From assembly GCA_009774615.1 (NCBI GenBank), contig VSOC01000004.1:26617-87585 (forward strand): 60,969 nt of DNA. The letters run 5' to 3'. Below, in pieces: positions 1 through 8,352 of the stretch; position 1 is the stretch's first letter, and each line of letters starts with the position of its first letter. The notes beneath the pieces were generated by a model, which had not been told where the DNA came from, made no database searches, and saw only the letters and a list, made by a program, of their open reading frames with translations. Source of the DNA: Lachnospiraceae bacterium (GTDB lineage: Bacteria; Bacillota; Clostridia; Lachnospirales; Lachnospiraceae). Made by a program: the position numbers and the translations under genes.

Positions 1-49
1 TAATTATAATTAACTAAATAAAAATAGTAAAAAACATGAGGTCGTATAG

Positions 50-2671
50 ATGGCAACAAAGACCAACGAAGTAGCAGCAGAGCAGGCACTCATTGATAAT
101 GTGGATGCACTGTATGCCCGCATGAAAGAGATGCGCAAGGCGCAGCAGAAGTTTGCTACCTACACCCAGGAGCAGGTAGACAAGATCTTCTTTGCGGCTG
201 CTATGGCAGCAAACAAGGCGAGGATTCCTTTAGCTAAGATGGCAGTGAAGGAAACCGGTATGGGTATTGTGGAAGATAAGGTAATTAAGAACCACTATGC
301 CGCAGAGTACATCTATAATGCCTACAGAAACACGAAAACCTGTGGAGTAATTGAAGAGGACAGTGCTTATGGCATTAAGAAGATTGCTGAGCCGATTGGC
401 CTGGTTGCTGCAGTTATTCCTACGACAAATCCCACATCTACCGCTATTTTCAAAACTTTACTTTGCTTAAAGACAAGAAACGCAATTATTATCAGCCCAC
501 ATCCGCGTGCAAAAAATTCCACCATTGAAGCCGCAAAAATTGTATATGAGGCAGCTGTTGCCGCAGGCGCTCCAGAGAATATTATCAGCTGGATTGACGT
601 TCCGAGCCTTGAACTGACCAATGAAGTTATGCGTAACTCTGATACGATTCTGGCTACGGGCGGCCCCGGTATGGTTAAAGCAGCTTATTCTTCCGGCAAG
701 CCTGCTCTGGGCGTAGGTGCAGGAAATACTCCGGTAATTATCGATGAAACTGCCGATGTAAAGATGGCAGTAAATTCCATCATCCATTCCAAGACCTTTG
801 ATAATGGTATGATTTGTGCTTCTGAACAGTCGGTAACCGTTGTAGGCGATCTGTATGATGAAGTAAAGAAAGAATTTCAGTACAGAGGCTGCTATTTCTT
901 AAATCCTGAAGAACTGGATAAGGTTCGTCATACCATCTTAATCAACGGCGCGTTAAATGCAAAGATCGTTGGACAGTCCGCGCACCGCATTGCTGAACTG
1001 GCTGGCGTAACGGTTCCTGAATCCACCAAGATTTTAATCGGTGAAGTCGAATCCGTGGATATTTCCGAGGAATTTGCTCATGAGAAACTTTCTCCTGTAC
1101 TGGCGATGTATCATGCAGTAGATTTTGACGATGCTATTGCAAAGGCAGAGCGCCTGGTTGCCGACGGCGGTTATGGTCACACGGCTTCCCTGTACATCCA
1201 TCCGGCACAGACGGAAAAGATAATGAAGCACGCACAGGCCATGAAGACCTGCCGTATTGTAATCAATACACCATCTTCCCACGGCGGTATCGGCGACCTT
1301 TATAATTTTAAGCTTGCTCCTTCACTGACATTGGGCTGCGGTTCCTGGGGCGGCAACTCGGTTTCCGAGAACGTAGGCGTAAAGCATCTGTTAAACATTA
1401 AGACCGTGGCTGAGAGGAGAGAAAACATGTTGTGGTTCAGGGCACCGGAGAAGGTATACTTTAAGAAGGGCTGTATGCCGGTAGCATTAGATGAGTTGGG
1501 AACCGTTATGGGCAAGAAGAAATGCTTTATCGTTACGGACTCCTTCTTATACAAAAACGGCTATGTAAAGCCAATTGAAGAAAAACTGGATCAGATGGGG
1601 ATTCAGCACACCTGCTTCTATGAGGTTGCTCCCGACCCGAACCTGTCCTCAGCGACGGCTGGCGCAAAGGCAATGACCGCATTCGAGCCGGACTGCATTA
1701 TCGCACTGGGCGGCGGTTCCGCGATGGATGCCGGCAAGATTATGTGGGTAATGTACGAGCACCCGGAAGTAGATTTCTTAGACCTGGCCATGCGGTTTAT
1801 GGATATCCGCAAGAGAGTTTACACCTTCCCGAAGATGGGTGAAAAGGCTTACTTTGTAGCTATCCCGACTTCCTCCGGTACAGGTTCTGAGGTAACGCCG
1901 TTTGCCGTTATCACCGACGACCGCACAGGTACCAAGTATCCGTTAGCGGACTACGAACTGCTGCCGAATATGGCTATCGTAGATGCAGACAATATGATGA
2001 ACCAGCCCAAGGGCTTAACCAGCGCTTCCGGCGTAGACGTTTTAACCCATGCATTAGAGGCATATGCTTCGATTATGGCTACCGATTACACCGATGGTCT
2101 GGCATTAAAGGCAATGAAGAGCGTATTTGATTATCTGCCAAGAGCTTATGCAAACGGTGCAAATGATCCGGAGGCACGCCAGAAGATGGCTGACGCTTCC
2201 TGCCTGGCTGGTATGGCGTTTGCCAATGCATTCTTAGGTGTATGCCACTCCATGGCACATAAACTGGGCGCTTACCATCACCTGCCGCACGGCGTTGCCA
2301 ATGCTCTGATGATCAGCGAAGTTCTGCGGTTCAATGCCGAGGAAGTTCCGCCGAAGATGGGAACCTTCTCCCAGTACCAGTATCCGCACACCCTGGCCCG
2401 CTATGCTGAATGTGCTCATTTCTGCGGTATCTGCGGCAAGGATGACAAGGAAACTTTAGAGCTGTTTATCGCCAAGGTAGAAGAATTAAAGGCAGCAGTA
2501 GGCATCAAGAAGTCCATCCAGGAATACGGCATTGACGAGAAGTACTTCTTAGATAACCTGGATCAGATGGTAGAGGATGCTTTCGACGACCAGTGTACCG
2601 GCGCTAACCCAAGATATCCGCTGATGAGCGAGATTAAAGAAATGTATCTGCGGGCTTACTACGGAAAATAA
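50..2671 (+). CDS. adhE: Bifunctional acetaldehyde-CoA / alcohol dehydrogenase
   Basis: This 873-residue protein is the fermentative enzyme that reduces acetyl-CoA to acetaldehyde and then to ethanol, regenerating NAD+ in the cytoplasm. The N-terminal half is a CoA-acylating aldehyde dehydrogenase, with the catalytic cysteine in GMICASEQ (around residue 257). The C-terminal half is an iron-dependent alcohol dehydrogenase, with GGGSAMD for nucleotide binding and iron ligands in DVLTHALEAY and in HSMAHKLGAYHHLPHG. The length and two-domain order match full-length AdhE. The ATG lies about 8 bases after GAGG. Only 49 AT-rich bases precede it in the window, so the promoter is probably outside. No clear terminator follows the stop; a promoter candidate for the next gene does. 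AdhE usually forms spirosome filaments (family knowledge, not visible here). Confidence 0.98.
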   Translation: MATKTNEVAAEQALIDNVDALYARMKEMRKAQQKFATYTQEQVDKIFFAAAMAANKARIPLAKMAVKETGMGIVEDKVIKNHYAAEYIYNAYRNTKTCGVIEEDSAYGIKKIAEPIGLVAAVIPTTNPTSTAIFKTLLCLKTRNAIIISPHPRAKNSTIEAAKIVYEAAVAAGAPENIISWIDVPSLELTNEVMRNSDTILATGGPGMVKAAYSSGKPALGVGAGNTPVIIDETADVKMAVNSIIHSKTFDNGMICASEQSVTVVGDLYDEVKKEFQYRGCYFLNPEELDKVRHTILINGALNAKIVGQSAHRIAELAGVTVPESTKILIGEVESVDISEEFAHEKLSPVLAMYHAVDFDDAIAKAERLVADGGYGHTASLYIHPAQTEKIMKHAQAMKTCRIVINTPSSHGGIGDLYNFKLAPSLTLGCGSWGGNSVSENVGVKHLLNIKTVAERRENMLWFRAPEKVYFKKGCMPVALDELGTVMGKKKCFIVTDSFLYKNGYVKPIEEKLDQMGIQHTCFYEVAPDPNLSSATAGAKAMTAFEPDCIIALGGGSAMDAGKIMWVMYEHPEVDFLDLAMRFMDIRKRVYTFPKMGEKAYFVAIPTSSGTGSEVTPFAVITDDRTGTKYPLADYELLPNMAIVDADNMMNQPKGLTSASGVDVLTHALEAYASIMATDYTDGLALKAMKSVFDYLPRAYANGANDPEARQKMADASCLAGMAFANAFLGVCHSMAHKLGAYHHLPHGVANALMISEVLRFNAEEVPPKMGTFSQYQYPHTLARYAECAHFCGICGKDDKETLELFIAKVEELKAAVGIKKSIQEYGIDEKYFLDNLDQMVEDAFDDQCTGANPRYPLMSEIKEMYLRAYYGK

Positions 2672-2712
2672 TCAGGCAGGGGATTGAACCGTTAAAGATT
2701 GTTTATGAACAC

Positions 2713-2740
2713 TTGATTTTCCGCAGAGAGGCAGTACAAT
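2713..2740 (+). promoter_or_regulatory. Candidate sigma-A promoter for the phosphotransferase gene
   Basis: A TTGATT box at 2713-2718 and TACAAT at 2735-2740 are separated by 16 bases. They lie downstream of adhE and would produce a leader of roughly 120 bases before the phosphotransferase gene. The match is read by eye only. Confidence 0.45.
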
Positions 2741-2767
2741 AGATAGTAACTGATACAAGGGTATTCC

Positions 2768-2832
2768 CGGAAACCTGCGCCGAAAGTGCGGATATGTAAA
2801 TTGCAGGAAACCGCGCCGCACAGCAGGTTCCG
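2768..2832 (+). promoter_or_regulatory. Nested hairpin in the 5' leader of the phosphotransferase gene
   Basis: An outer arm, CGGAAACCTGC starting at 2768, pairs with GCAGGTTCCG ending at 2832, with one bulged A. Inside it GTGCGG (2786-2791) pairs exactly with CCGCAC (2816-2821). The structure ends about 20 bases before the AGGAGG ribosome site at 2853-2858. It could be an mRNA stabiliser, a weak attenuator or a protein-binding leader. No known riboswitch class was recognised. Confidence 0.45.
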
Positions 2833-2869
2833 CGGAATGCCGAACCATTAAAAGGAGGTATAAAGGTTT

Positions 2870-3628
2870 ATGGAAGCAACCAACAAAGAAGTCATCTTTA
2901 CAAGACCTCACAAGACAATCTATGCTACCGAGGATAAGATTATCAAGGTATTTGATAACCGCTATACCAAGGCTGAGGTATTGAACGAAGCAAGAAACGA
3001 GGCTCTTGTTGAAGAGAACACCGAGTTAAATATCCCTGCTCTGGTTGAAGTATCCCAGACCGAAGAGGGATGGTGCCTGGTTCGGGATAAGGTAGAGGGA
3101 AAGACCCTGGAAGAACTGATAAAGGAAAATCCGGAGAAGTTAGAAACTTACATGGAAATGTTTGTTGACTTACAGCTTGAAGTTCACCGCCAGAAGGTTT
3201 CCACCATTAAGCGTCTGCGCCATAAATTAATGGATCAGATTAACAGCTTAAAGGACTTAAATGCGACCGTTCGCTACGAGCTGGCTACCCGCTTAGAGAG
3301 CCTTCCAAGACACACCAAGCTCTGCCACGGTGATTTTAATCCAAGCAATGTTATCGTAGACAAGTACGGCAAGCTGTGGATTATCGACTGGGCACACGCC
3401 GCACAGGGAAATGCATCTGCCGACGCAGCGATGACCTATCTGCTGTTCAGTCTGGAAAATAAAGAAAAGGCAGAGATGTACATGAAGATGTTCTGCGATA
3501 AGAGCGATACCGCACGCCAGTATGTCAACCGCTGGCTGCCCATCGTAGCTGCTGCACAGATGACCAAGAAAAAGGAAAAAGAAAAAGATTTCCTGATGAA
3601 CTGGATCGATGTAGCTGAGTATCAATAG
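2870..3628 (+). CDS. APH/choline-kinase-fold phosphotransferase of unknown substrate
   Basis: This 252-residue cytoplasmic protein belongs to the aminoglycoside phosphotransferase / choline kinase superfamily. The Brenner motif CHGDFNPSN (near residues 148-156) carries the catalytic Asp and the Mg-binding Asn, and IIDWAHA is the DFG-equivalent. Upstream, KIIKVFDN could hold the ATP-binding lysine. The C-terminus is rich in Lys and Glu. The ATG follows AGGAGG by 11 bases. Members of this family next to metabolic genes are rarely resistance enzymes, and nothing here identifies the substrate: an amino sugar, a choline-like alcohol or a protein are all possible. It is transcribed the same way as adhE but appears to have its own promoter and leader. 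A terminator-like hairpin follows about 100 bases after the stop. Confidence 0.85.
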   Translation: MEATNKEVIFTRPHKTIYATEDKIIKVFDNRYTKAEVLNEARNEALVEENTELNIPALVEVSQTEEGWCLVRDKVEGKTLEELIKENPEKLETYMEMFVDLQLEVHRQKVSTIKRLRHKLMDQINSLKDLNATVRYELATRLESLPRHTKLCHGDFNPSNVIVDKYGKLWIIDWAHAAQGNASADAAMTYLLFSLENKEKAEMYMKMFCDKSDTARQYVNRWLPIVAAAQMTKKKEKEKDFLMNWIDVAEYQ

Positions 3629-3724
3629 GATTGCAATACCTTGTTTAAGTAGTTAAATACCGTATGCAATAAAAATAATTCATCAACCAACCAAAAAATA
3701 AAAAGACTACTTGAAAGGTTTTGT

Positions 3725-3790
3725 AAAAAGAAATAATGTCCCGGGGCCGATGCGGTGTTTGTGCTGTATCGGCTCATTTCTTTTCTTTTT
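3725..3790 (+). terminator. Rho-independent terminator after the phosphotransferase gene
   Basis: AAAAGAAAT at 3726-3734 pairs with ATTTCTTTT at 3776-3784, enclosing GCCGAT (3746-3751) and ATCGGC (3768-3773). The descending arm runs into further T-rich sequence. The loop is long but the two-layer stem is clear. The rest of the 3629-3930 gap is AT-rich and holds only the promoter at its end. Confidence 0.6.
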
Positions 3791-3854
3791 ACACAAAAAA
3801 CGCCTGTATTTTCCTGGGAAATTTGAAAAATTTTGTTAAAGATGCGGATAGGGA

Positions 3855-3883
3855 TTGGAAAATTGGTAAAATTCCAGTATAAT
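3855..3883 (+). promoter_or_regulatory. Sigma-A promoter of the LytTR two-component operon
   Basis: TTGGAA at 3855-3860 and a perfect TATAAT at 3878-3883 are separated by 17 bases. The site lies 60 bases before the response regulator start. Confidence 0.65.
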
Positions 3884-3942
3884 AAGGACATAGCTGTTAA
3901 AATCAGGGCAGCGGGGGAAGATTATGAGGAGTGTTTACCAGA

Positions 3943-4674
3943 ATGAAGAGAGTTGCAGTTTGTGATGATAACCCATTGATTTTGGAGGATGTTGCAAAAG
4001 CAGTTGAATGTATACTGGGCACAGAGTGCTGTGACAGGTACGATGATTTAAAAAATCTGCTAATAGCTATTGAGGGCGGCGAGCGCTATCTTGCAATTAT
4101 TATGGATATTGAGTGGGATGGTTCTGCATGTGGAATTGAGGCTGCACAGAAGATACAGCGTCTGGATGAATGTGCAAAGATTATTTATATGACGGGTTAT
4201 GCGGAGCGTTATGTCCAGCAGATTTTTTTAAAACCGGCGAATATCAGCGGTTTTTTAATGAAACCGGTGGAAGAAAACCTGCTGAAGGAAAATCTGAAAA
4301 AGATTATGGAGGATGTGCAGGAGGCTGAAAAAAAGCGTCTTCTGGTTAAATATAAAGGTGCCATGCTTACGCTTTCATTTGATGATATTGTTTATCTGGA
4401 AAGTGCAGGGCATATGATTACGATACATACAAGAACAGGGAAGCAAAGCTGTTATGACCGCCTGGAAAAAATCTTTGAACGCCTTCCCGAATATTTTATT
4501 CAGTGTCATAAAAGCTATGTTGTCAATATGAAGGAAATTCAGAGAATTGAAAAAGGAAAGGTATTATTGTCTGATTATACGGAAATCCCTATCAGCAAAG
4601 CACGATATGGGGACACAAAGAGCCGCTATTTTCACTATATGGAAGGTATGCTGTTTTCTGCAAATGGAACATGA
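3943..4674 (+). CDS. LytTR-family response regulator
   Basis: This 243-residue cytoplasmic transcription factor has a receiver domain at about residues 1-120 and a LytTR DNA-binding domain at about 135-235. The receiver shows the acidic pair in VCDDN and the likely phospho-acceptor Asp in IIMDIEWDG. The LytTR part contains VYLESAGHMITIHT and the typical CHKSYVVNM. The family includes AgrA and ComE, which bind pairs of roughly 9-base direct repeats. The ATG at 3943 is preferred over a GTG at 3931 because GAGGAG (3926-3931) overlaps that GTG and sits 11 bases before the ATG. The stop overlaps the start of the histidine kinase gene by 4 bases (ATGA), so the two are translationally coupled and form one signalling pair. 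Confidence 0.92.
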   Translation: MKRVAVCDDNPLILEDVAKAVECILGTECCDRYDDLKNLLIAIEGGERYLAIIMDIEWDGSACGIEAAQKIQRLDECAKIIYMTGYAERYVQQIFLKPANISGFLMKPVEENLLKENLKKIMEDVQEAEKKRLLVKYKGAMLTLSFDDIVYLESAGHMITIHTRTGKQSCYDRLEKIFERLPEYFIQCHKSYVVNMKEIQRIEKGKVLLSDYTEIPISKARYGDTKSRYFHYMEGMLFSANGT

Positions 4675-6479
4675 ATAAAGTAAATGAAAGAAGACAGAGG
4701 ACAGCAGGAATGAGAATATATTGGATATGGCTGATTTTCAGTATAGGAGGGGTGCTGGATCTGACGTTGATCACCTGGAATTTTCCCATAAAGCAGGGCC
4801 GAAAGTTTCTGGGGTTATTTTACGGGATAATCCTTCCGATGACGGCGTGTTGGAAAGTCCATCTGGTTTTTCAGGGAAAGGCAGCAGATGCCGTAATGAT
4901 ATTTCTGGTGGCTGTGTTAATCCTGGGAACCTGGAAGTTTACGGGGATAAAACCGGGAGGTGTGCTGACGACTTTTGCCTTTCTTTACATCGGCGGCGTC
5001 GGGAGTGAACTGCTTTCGGTCGGGATTGTTTCATCTGTATTTGGACTTCCTGTTTTTCCGATAGGAGAAGCAAAGGGTACGATGCTCTGCGTGATGACGG
5101 CCAATGTGCTGATGCTTTTTTATCTGATGCTGGGAAGCTGGCTGTGGAAGAAATATGCACAGGGAAAGCGGGTAAGTCAGGATTTTCTGCTTTTCTTTTT
5201 GGTTCTGGCGCAGACAATATTTCTTTTCTGGATTGTAAACGGCGGTTTTCAGGCCATTGTTCCCATTACCATACATTTAATTCTCGGCGCGGGAATTATT
5301 GTTTTTGGAACGATGTCTTTTTCCTATATACAGATTCATGCAGAAGAAGCGAAAGCACTGGAAAAAAAACTGAAACAAATAGAATTGCAGACACAAAAGG
5401 ATTATGAACGGTATCGAAAACTGGAAGAGATGGAAAAATTCCTTCATCATATCCGCCATGATTTTAATAATCAGCTGGCTACCGTTTATTATCTCTTGAA
5501 AGATGGAAAGAGCCAACAGGCAGGAAAGCTTCTGGATGAGATGGAACAGGCGCTGAAGGAGCAGAAATTTCATCTGCAACGTCAGCAGATTAGACCTGAA
5601 CGAGAAATACCAAAGGAAAAAATCGTGTTATCTTCTTTTACAGGCACTGGAAAATCCGTTCCGGGAATTCCTACAGGGCAGATTTTACTCATTCCTCTGG
5701 GACAGATTCTTTTGCTTCCTGCGATTGGACAGATTCTGGCAGCTCACTGGAAAAGCAAGGTTCTGTTTTTTGACGCAGGGATACTTTTTTTAACGATAGG
5801 AACCGATGAGTTATGGCTGTTTCTGCTTTTTATCCAGCATAGAAGAGAAAGAATGAATGAACGCCTCTTAAACGATATATGCCGCCAGCAGGTAGAACAA
5901 AACCGGGAAAATGCAGTCTGGGAAGGGATTCAGGAGAGAAAAGCATTGCAGGAAGAACTCCTTTCCTGTATAAGTGAGGCCAGAAAAGCGATAGAAATGA
6001 TTGAAGCTTCCAGGGAATTATCGGTTGTTCAGAACTACCTGCTTAATGCGGGGAAAAAAGCCGATATTCGTTACTGTGAAAATGAACTGGTGCATACGGT
6101 GCTGGAAGAAAAGCAAAAGAACTGCCAGAAATTTCATATTTCTTTTTCGGTGCAGACGGAGGTTCCCGAACATCTGAAGGTAAAGGGAAGTCATCTCTGC
6201 AGTATATTTACAAATTTACTGGATAATGGAATTAATGCCTGCAAAGCTTTGCCGGAAGATATGCGTTTTATCACGGTGCGTTCCAGGATACAGGGGGATT
6301 ATCTCTATATCCGTGTCAGTAATGCCACGAGTAAGGAATACCAGAACCGGCCAATCCTGCCGGGGCACGGGCTGGGCAGGCAGATTATTGCCTGTCTTAC
6401 CGCAGAATATCAGGGGGAATACTGGACAGAGGAAGATGAACAAATCTATGTGGCAGTGGTTGTATTGCAAATTTATTGA
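4671..6479 (+). CDS. GHKL sensor histidine kinase with a split, chimeric layout
   Basis: This 602-residue membrane protein is the partner of the LytTR regulator. The first 220 residues contain about six to seven hydrophobic segments, followed by a coiled coil and an AgrC/SpoOB-like histidine box, HHIRHDFNNQL, with the likely phospho-His near residue 262. In usual family members the ATPase domain follows at once. Here a second hydrophobic region (about residues 325-380, containing three GQIL segments) and a second coiled coil lacking an obvious His come first. The ATPase comes last, with the N-box NLLDNGINACKAL near residue 515 and the G-box GHGLG near 565. It could be a fusion of two kinases, one having lost its ATPase and the other its histidine box. 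Phosphotransfer may still work within a dimer; that is not provable from sequence. The ligand is unknown. Confidence 0.85.
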   Translation: MNKVNERRQRTAGMRIYWIWLIFSIGGVLDLTLITWNFPIKQGRKFLGLFYGIILPMTACWKVHLVFQGKAADAVMIFLVAVLILGTWKFTGIKPGGVLTTFAFLYIGGVGSELLSVGIVSSVFGLPVFPIGEAKGTMLCVMTANVLMLFYLMLGSWLWKKYAQGKRVSQDFLLFFLVLAQTIFLFWIVNGGFQAIVPITIHLILGAGIIVFGTMSFSYIQIHAEEAKALEKKLKQIELQTQKDYERYRKLEEMEKFLHHIRHDFNNQLATVYYLLKDGKSQQAGKLLDEMEQALKEQKFHLQRQQIRPEREIPKEKIVLSSFTGTGKSVPGIPTGQILLIPLGQILLLPAIGQILAAHWKSKVLFFDAGILFLTIGTDELWLFLLFIQHRRERMNERLLNDICRQQVEQNRENAVWEGIQERKALQEELLSCISEARKAIEMIEASRELSVVQNYLLNAGKKADIRYCENELVHTVLEEKQKNCQKFHISFSVQTEVPEHLKVKGSHLCSIFTNLLDNGINACKALPEDMRFITVRSRIQGDYLYIRVSNATSKEYQNRPILPGHGLGRQIIACLTAEYQGEYWTEEDEQIYVAVVVLQIY

Positions 6480-6500
6480 AAACAGTCAATAACTTCAAAT

Positions 6501-6575
6501 GAACAGGGCTAATTTTGCATGAAAATAACCTGTTTTTGCAATTGACTATATTTGAACAGGGCATTTTGTTATAAT
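6501..6575 (+). promoter_or_regulatory. Regulatory region of the FHA/kinase block: phased direct repeats and extended -10
   Basis: GAACAGGGC occurs at 6501-6509 and again at 6554-6562, 53 bases apart (about five helical turns). An inverted CCTGTTT lies between them. The second copy overlaps the upstream part of a TGT-TATAAT extended -10 (TATAAT at 6570-6575); no good -35 box sits at the right distance, which often marks an activator-dependent promoter. The neighbouring LytTR regulator is a candidate binder, by proximity only. The start codon of the first FHA gene lies about 60 bases downstream. Confidence 0.5.
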
Positions 6576-6636
6576 AAGGAAATCAGTCATGGGTATTTTA
6601 ACATGATGAAATGAAAATGAATAAGGAGAAAAGAGT

Positions 6637-7260
6637 ATGAATTTAACCAAGTGCAGCAATGGTCACTTTTATGACGGCGATACTTATGCTTCCTGTCCTC
6701 ACTGCGGCGGCGGCGGGACGGAAAATGTGACGATTCCCTTTAGCGGTGGAAGCAGCGTGCAGGATATCGGAGCGACGATGCCTCTTACCCCGCCTGTAAC
6801 ACCGGAACCGCCTTTGACTCCTGATTTTGAGAATGTGGATTTTGGCCTGGATGACGATGCCAAGACTATCAGCATCTACCAGAATAATAAGGTGGAAACG
6901 CCGGTTATGGCTCCTACCGTGGGCTGGCTGGTGTGCACCAAGGGCAAGTTCTACGGGCAGGATTTCCGCTTAAAGAGCGGCAGAAACTTTATCGGAAGAG
7001 GTGCAGGGATGGATGTGGCTCTGGCCGGGGAAAATACCGTTTCCCGTGAGCGCCATGCAACCATTATCCATGAACCCCGTCAGAATATCTTTATCGCCCA
7101 GCCGGGAGAATCCAGAGAACTTTTCTATGTGAATGGAAATGTAGTTCTCTCTCCGGTTCAGTTAAAGAAAAATGATATTTTACAGATTGGTGAAGTGTGT
7201 TTAATGCTGATTCCCTGCTGTGACGATGTGTTTAACTGGGATAAGGAAGAAAACGATTAA
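6637..7260 (+). CDS. Zinc-ribbon FHA-domain protein (first of three)
   Basis: This 207-residue cytoplasmic protein starts with a small treble-clef-like zinc site (C6, H10, C20, C23), followed by a flexible Thr/Pro-rich linker and an acidic motif, DDDAKTISIYQ, near residues 75-86. The FHA domain spans about 95-195: GRNFIGRG, the phosphothreonine-binding SRERH, and a late NGN loop. FHA domains bind phosphothreonine peptides. The acidic KTI motif just before the FHA domain resembles in layout the phosphorylated N-termini of GarA/OdhI, suggesting a kinase-controlled intramolecular switch (inference). It opens the block of kinases and phosphatases and is strongly similar in plan to the genes at 9091 and 18619. 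The ribosome site AAGGAG lies 9 bases before the ATG. Confidence 0.9.
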   Translation: MNLTKCSNGHFYDGDTYASCPHCGGGGTENVTIPFSGGSSVQDIGATMPLTPPVTPEPPLTPDFENVDFGLDDDAKTISIYQNNKVETPVMAPTVGWLVCTKGKFYGQDFRLKSGRNFIGRGAGMDVALAGENTVSRERHATIIHEPRQNIFIAQPGESRELFYVNGNVVLSPVQLKKNDILQIGEVCLMLIPCCDDVFNWDKEEND

Positions 7261-7308
7261 AACCGGAAGGGAAATACTTCATAGAAGAGTTCAGGAGGAT
7301 TACATAGT

Positions 7309-8208
7309 ATGGATTTATATGATATTGAATTATTGGTGGATCTTATTTTAAGTGCACCTTGGATTATTTTTCTTATGTGGATAGTTTTTTACCTGCTTCC
7401 TTATGTTATTGAGGGTTATGCAATTATGTGCACCGGACATAAGGCAAAGATTGATGGTGACTTTATGGCGTTCATCCCTGTTGCACGTCAGTTATACCAG
7501 ATGAAGATTGCAGACTGCCCGTGGTGGTATATTTTCTTCTTTGGTGATTGGACCTTTGTTGCTATGGGATCTCTTGGTTTGATTTTGTATTTGATTTGGA
7601 TGCTGACAGAGATGGTATCCATTATTGCCGTTTTGACTATTGTATATTTTATTGCCAACAGGGTATTTACTTTCTTTTATTATCAGAAGTTTTACCGTTC
7701 TTTTGGATTTAATCCGAATATGGCATGGCTGAATATCCTTCCGGTAATCGGAATGATCCCGGTTGCAGGACTTGTTCCGAAGGTATTTACCTACTTAATT
7801 GCTTTCTCTAATGCTATTGAGCACAAGGACTATGTCAGCCCGCTGGACGTAGATACTCCGCCGTATAAAAAGAAAAACGTAAGCGCGAGTACAGGTGTAG
7901 TTGTGGGTATTGCCGGCAAGTATGCAGGGGCGAATTTTGATATGGTGGATGGTTCCGAACTTATCCTCGGACGTGATCCGCAGAGTGCAAATATTATCTT
8001 TGACCAGACGGCATCGGACATCAGCAGACGGCATTGCAGCATAAAATTTGACGGAAAGGCAAATCAGTACATCGTAACGGATTATTCCAGTACGGGAACT
8101 TATCTGGAAGGCAGCATTCAGATTGAAAAGGGACAGCCTAAGACGTTAGCCAAGGGAACGGTTATTTATCTGGGCGGCAGCAAGCAGAACGGATTCCGCT
8201 TAAATTGA
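7309..8208 (+). CDS. Polytopic membrane protein with C-terminal FHA domain
   Basis: The protein is 299 residues long. The first half has about four hydrophobic segments (residues 10-35, 65-95, 97-125 and 142-165) interrupted by IPVARQLYQMKI, an amphipathic stretch seen in a family of small membrane proteins of unknown function. The C-terminal 100 residues form an FHA domain with LILGRDPQSANI, ISRRHCSI and a STGTYL loop; the binding Arg, Ser and His are all present. The FHA domain should face the cytoplasm and recruit phosphorylated partners, probably substrates of the nearby kinases, to the membrane. An AGGAGG-like site precedes the ATG by about 11 bases. It sits 48 bases after the first FHA gene and before a PP2C gene. 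Confidence 0.85.
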   Translation: MDLYDIELLVDLILSAPWIIFLMWIVFYLLPYVIEGYAIMCTGHKAKIDGDFMAFIPVARQLYQMKIADCPWWYIFFFGDWTFVAMGSLGLILYLIWMLTEMVSIIAVLTIVYFIANRVFTFFYYQKFYRSFGFNPNMAWLNILPVIGMIPVAGLVPKVFTYLIAFSNAIEHKDYVSPLDVDTPPYKKKNVSASTGVVVGIAGKYAGANFDMVDGSELILGRDPQSANIIFDQTASDISRRHCSIKFDGKANQYIVTDYSSTGTYLEGSIQIEKGQPKTLAKGTVIYLGGSKQNGFRLN

Positions 8209-8220
8209 TGTATCTGAGAT

Positions 8221-8275
8221 AATCAGGCCGAGGGGAGAGGTTTAAAGAAATTTAGACTTATTCATCGGCCTGATT
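8221..8275 (+). repeat. 11-base perfect inverted repeat between FHA and PP2C genes
   Basis: AATCAGGCCGA (8221-8231) pairs exactly with TCGGCCTGATT (8265-8275), with a 33-base purine-rich loop. The descending arm is followed by only a short pyrimidine stretch (TCCTT). It may be an intra-operon processing site, a weak terminator or an attenuator that lowers expression of the genes downstream. Confidence 0.5.
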
Positions 8276-8352
8276 TCCTTATATGTACCTGAAAGAATAT
8301 GTATCTGAAACGATATATACCTAAAGCCAGAGAGGAAAGCGGGGATGAATTC

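Noticed and set aside
2870..3628. An aminoglycoside resistance gene
   Set aside because: The fold is the APH superfamily, but nothing indicates an antibiotic substrate and there is no mobile context.
3931..3942. GTG at 3931 as start of the LytTR regulator
   Set aside because: It overlaps the GAGGAG ribosome site; ATG 3943 fits better.
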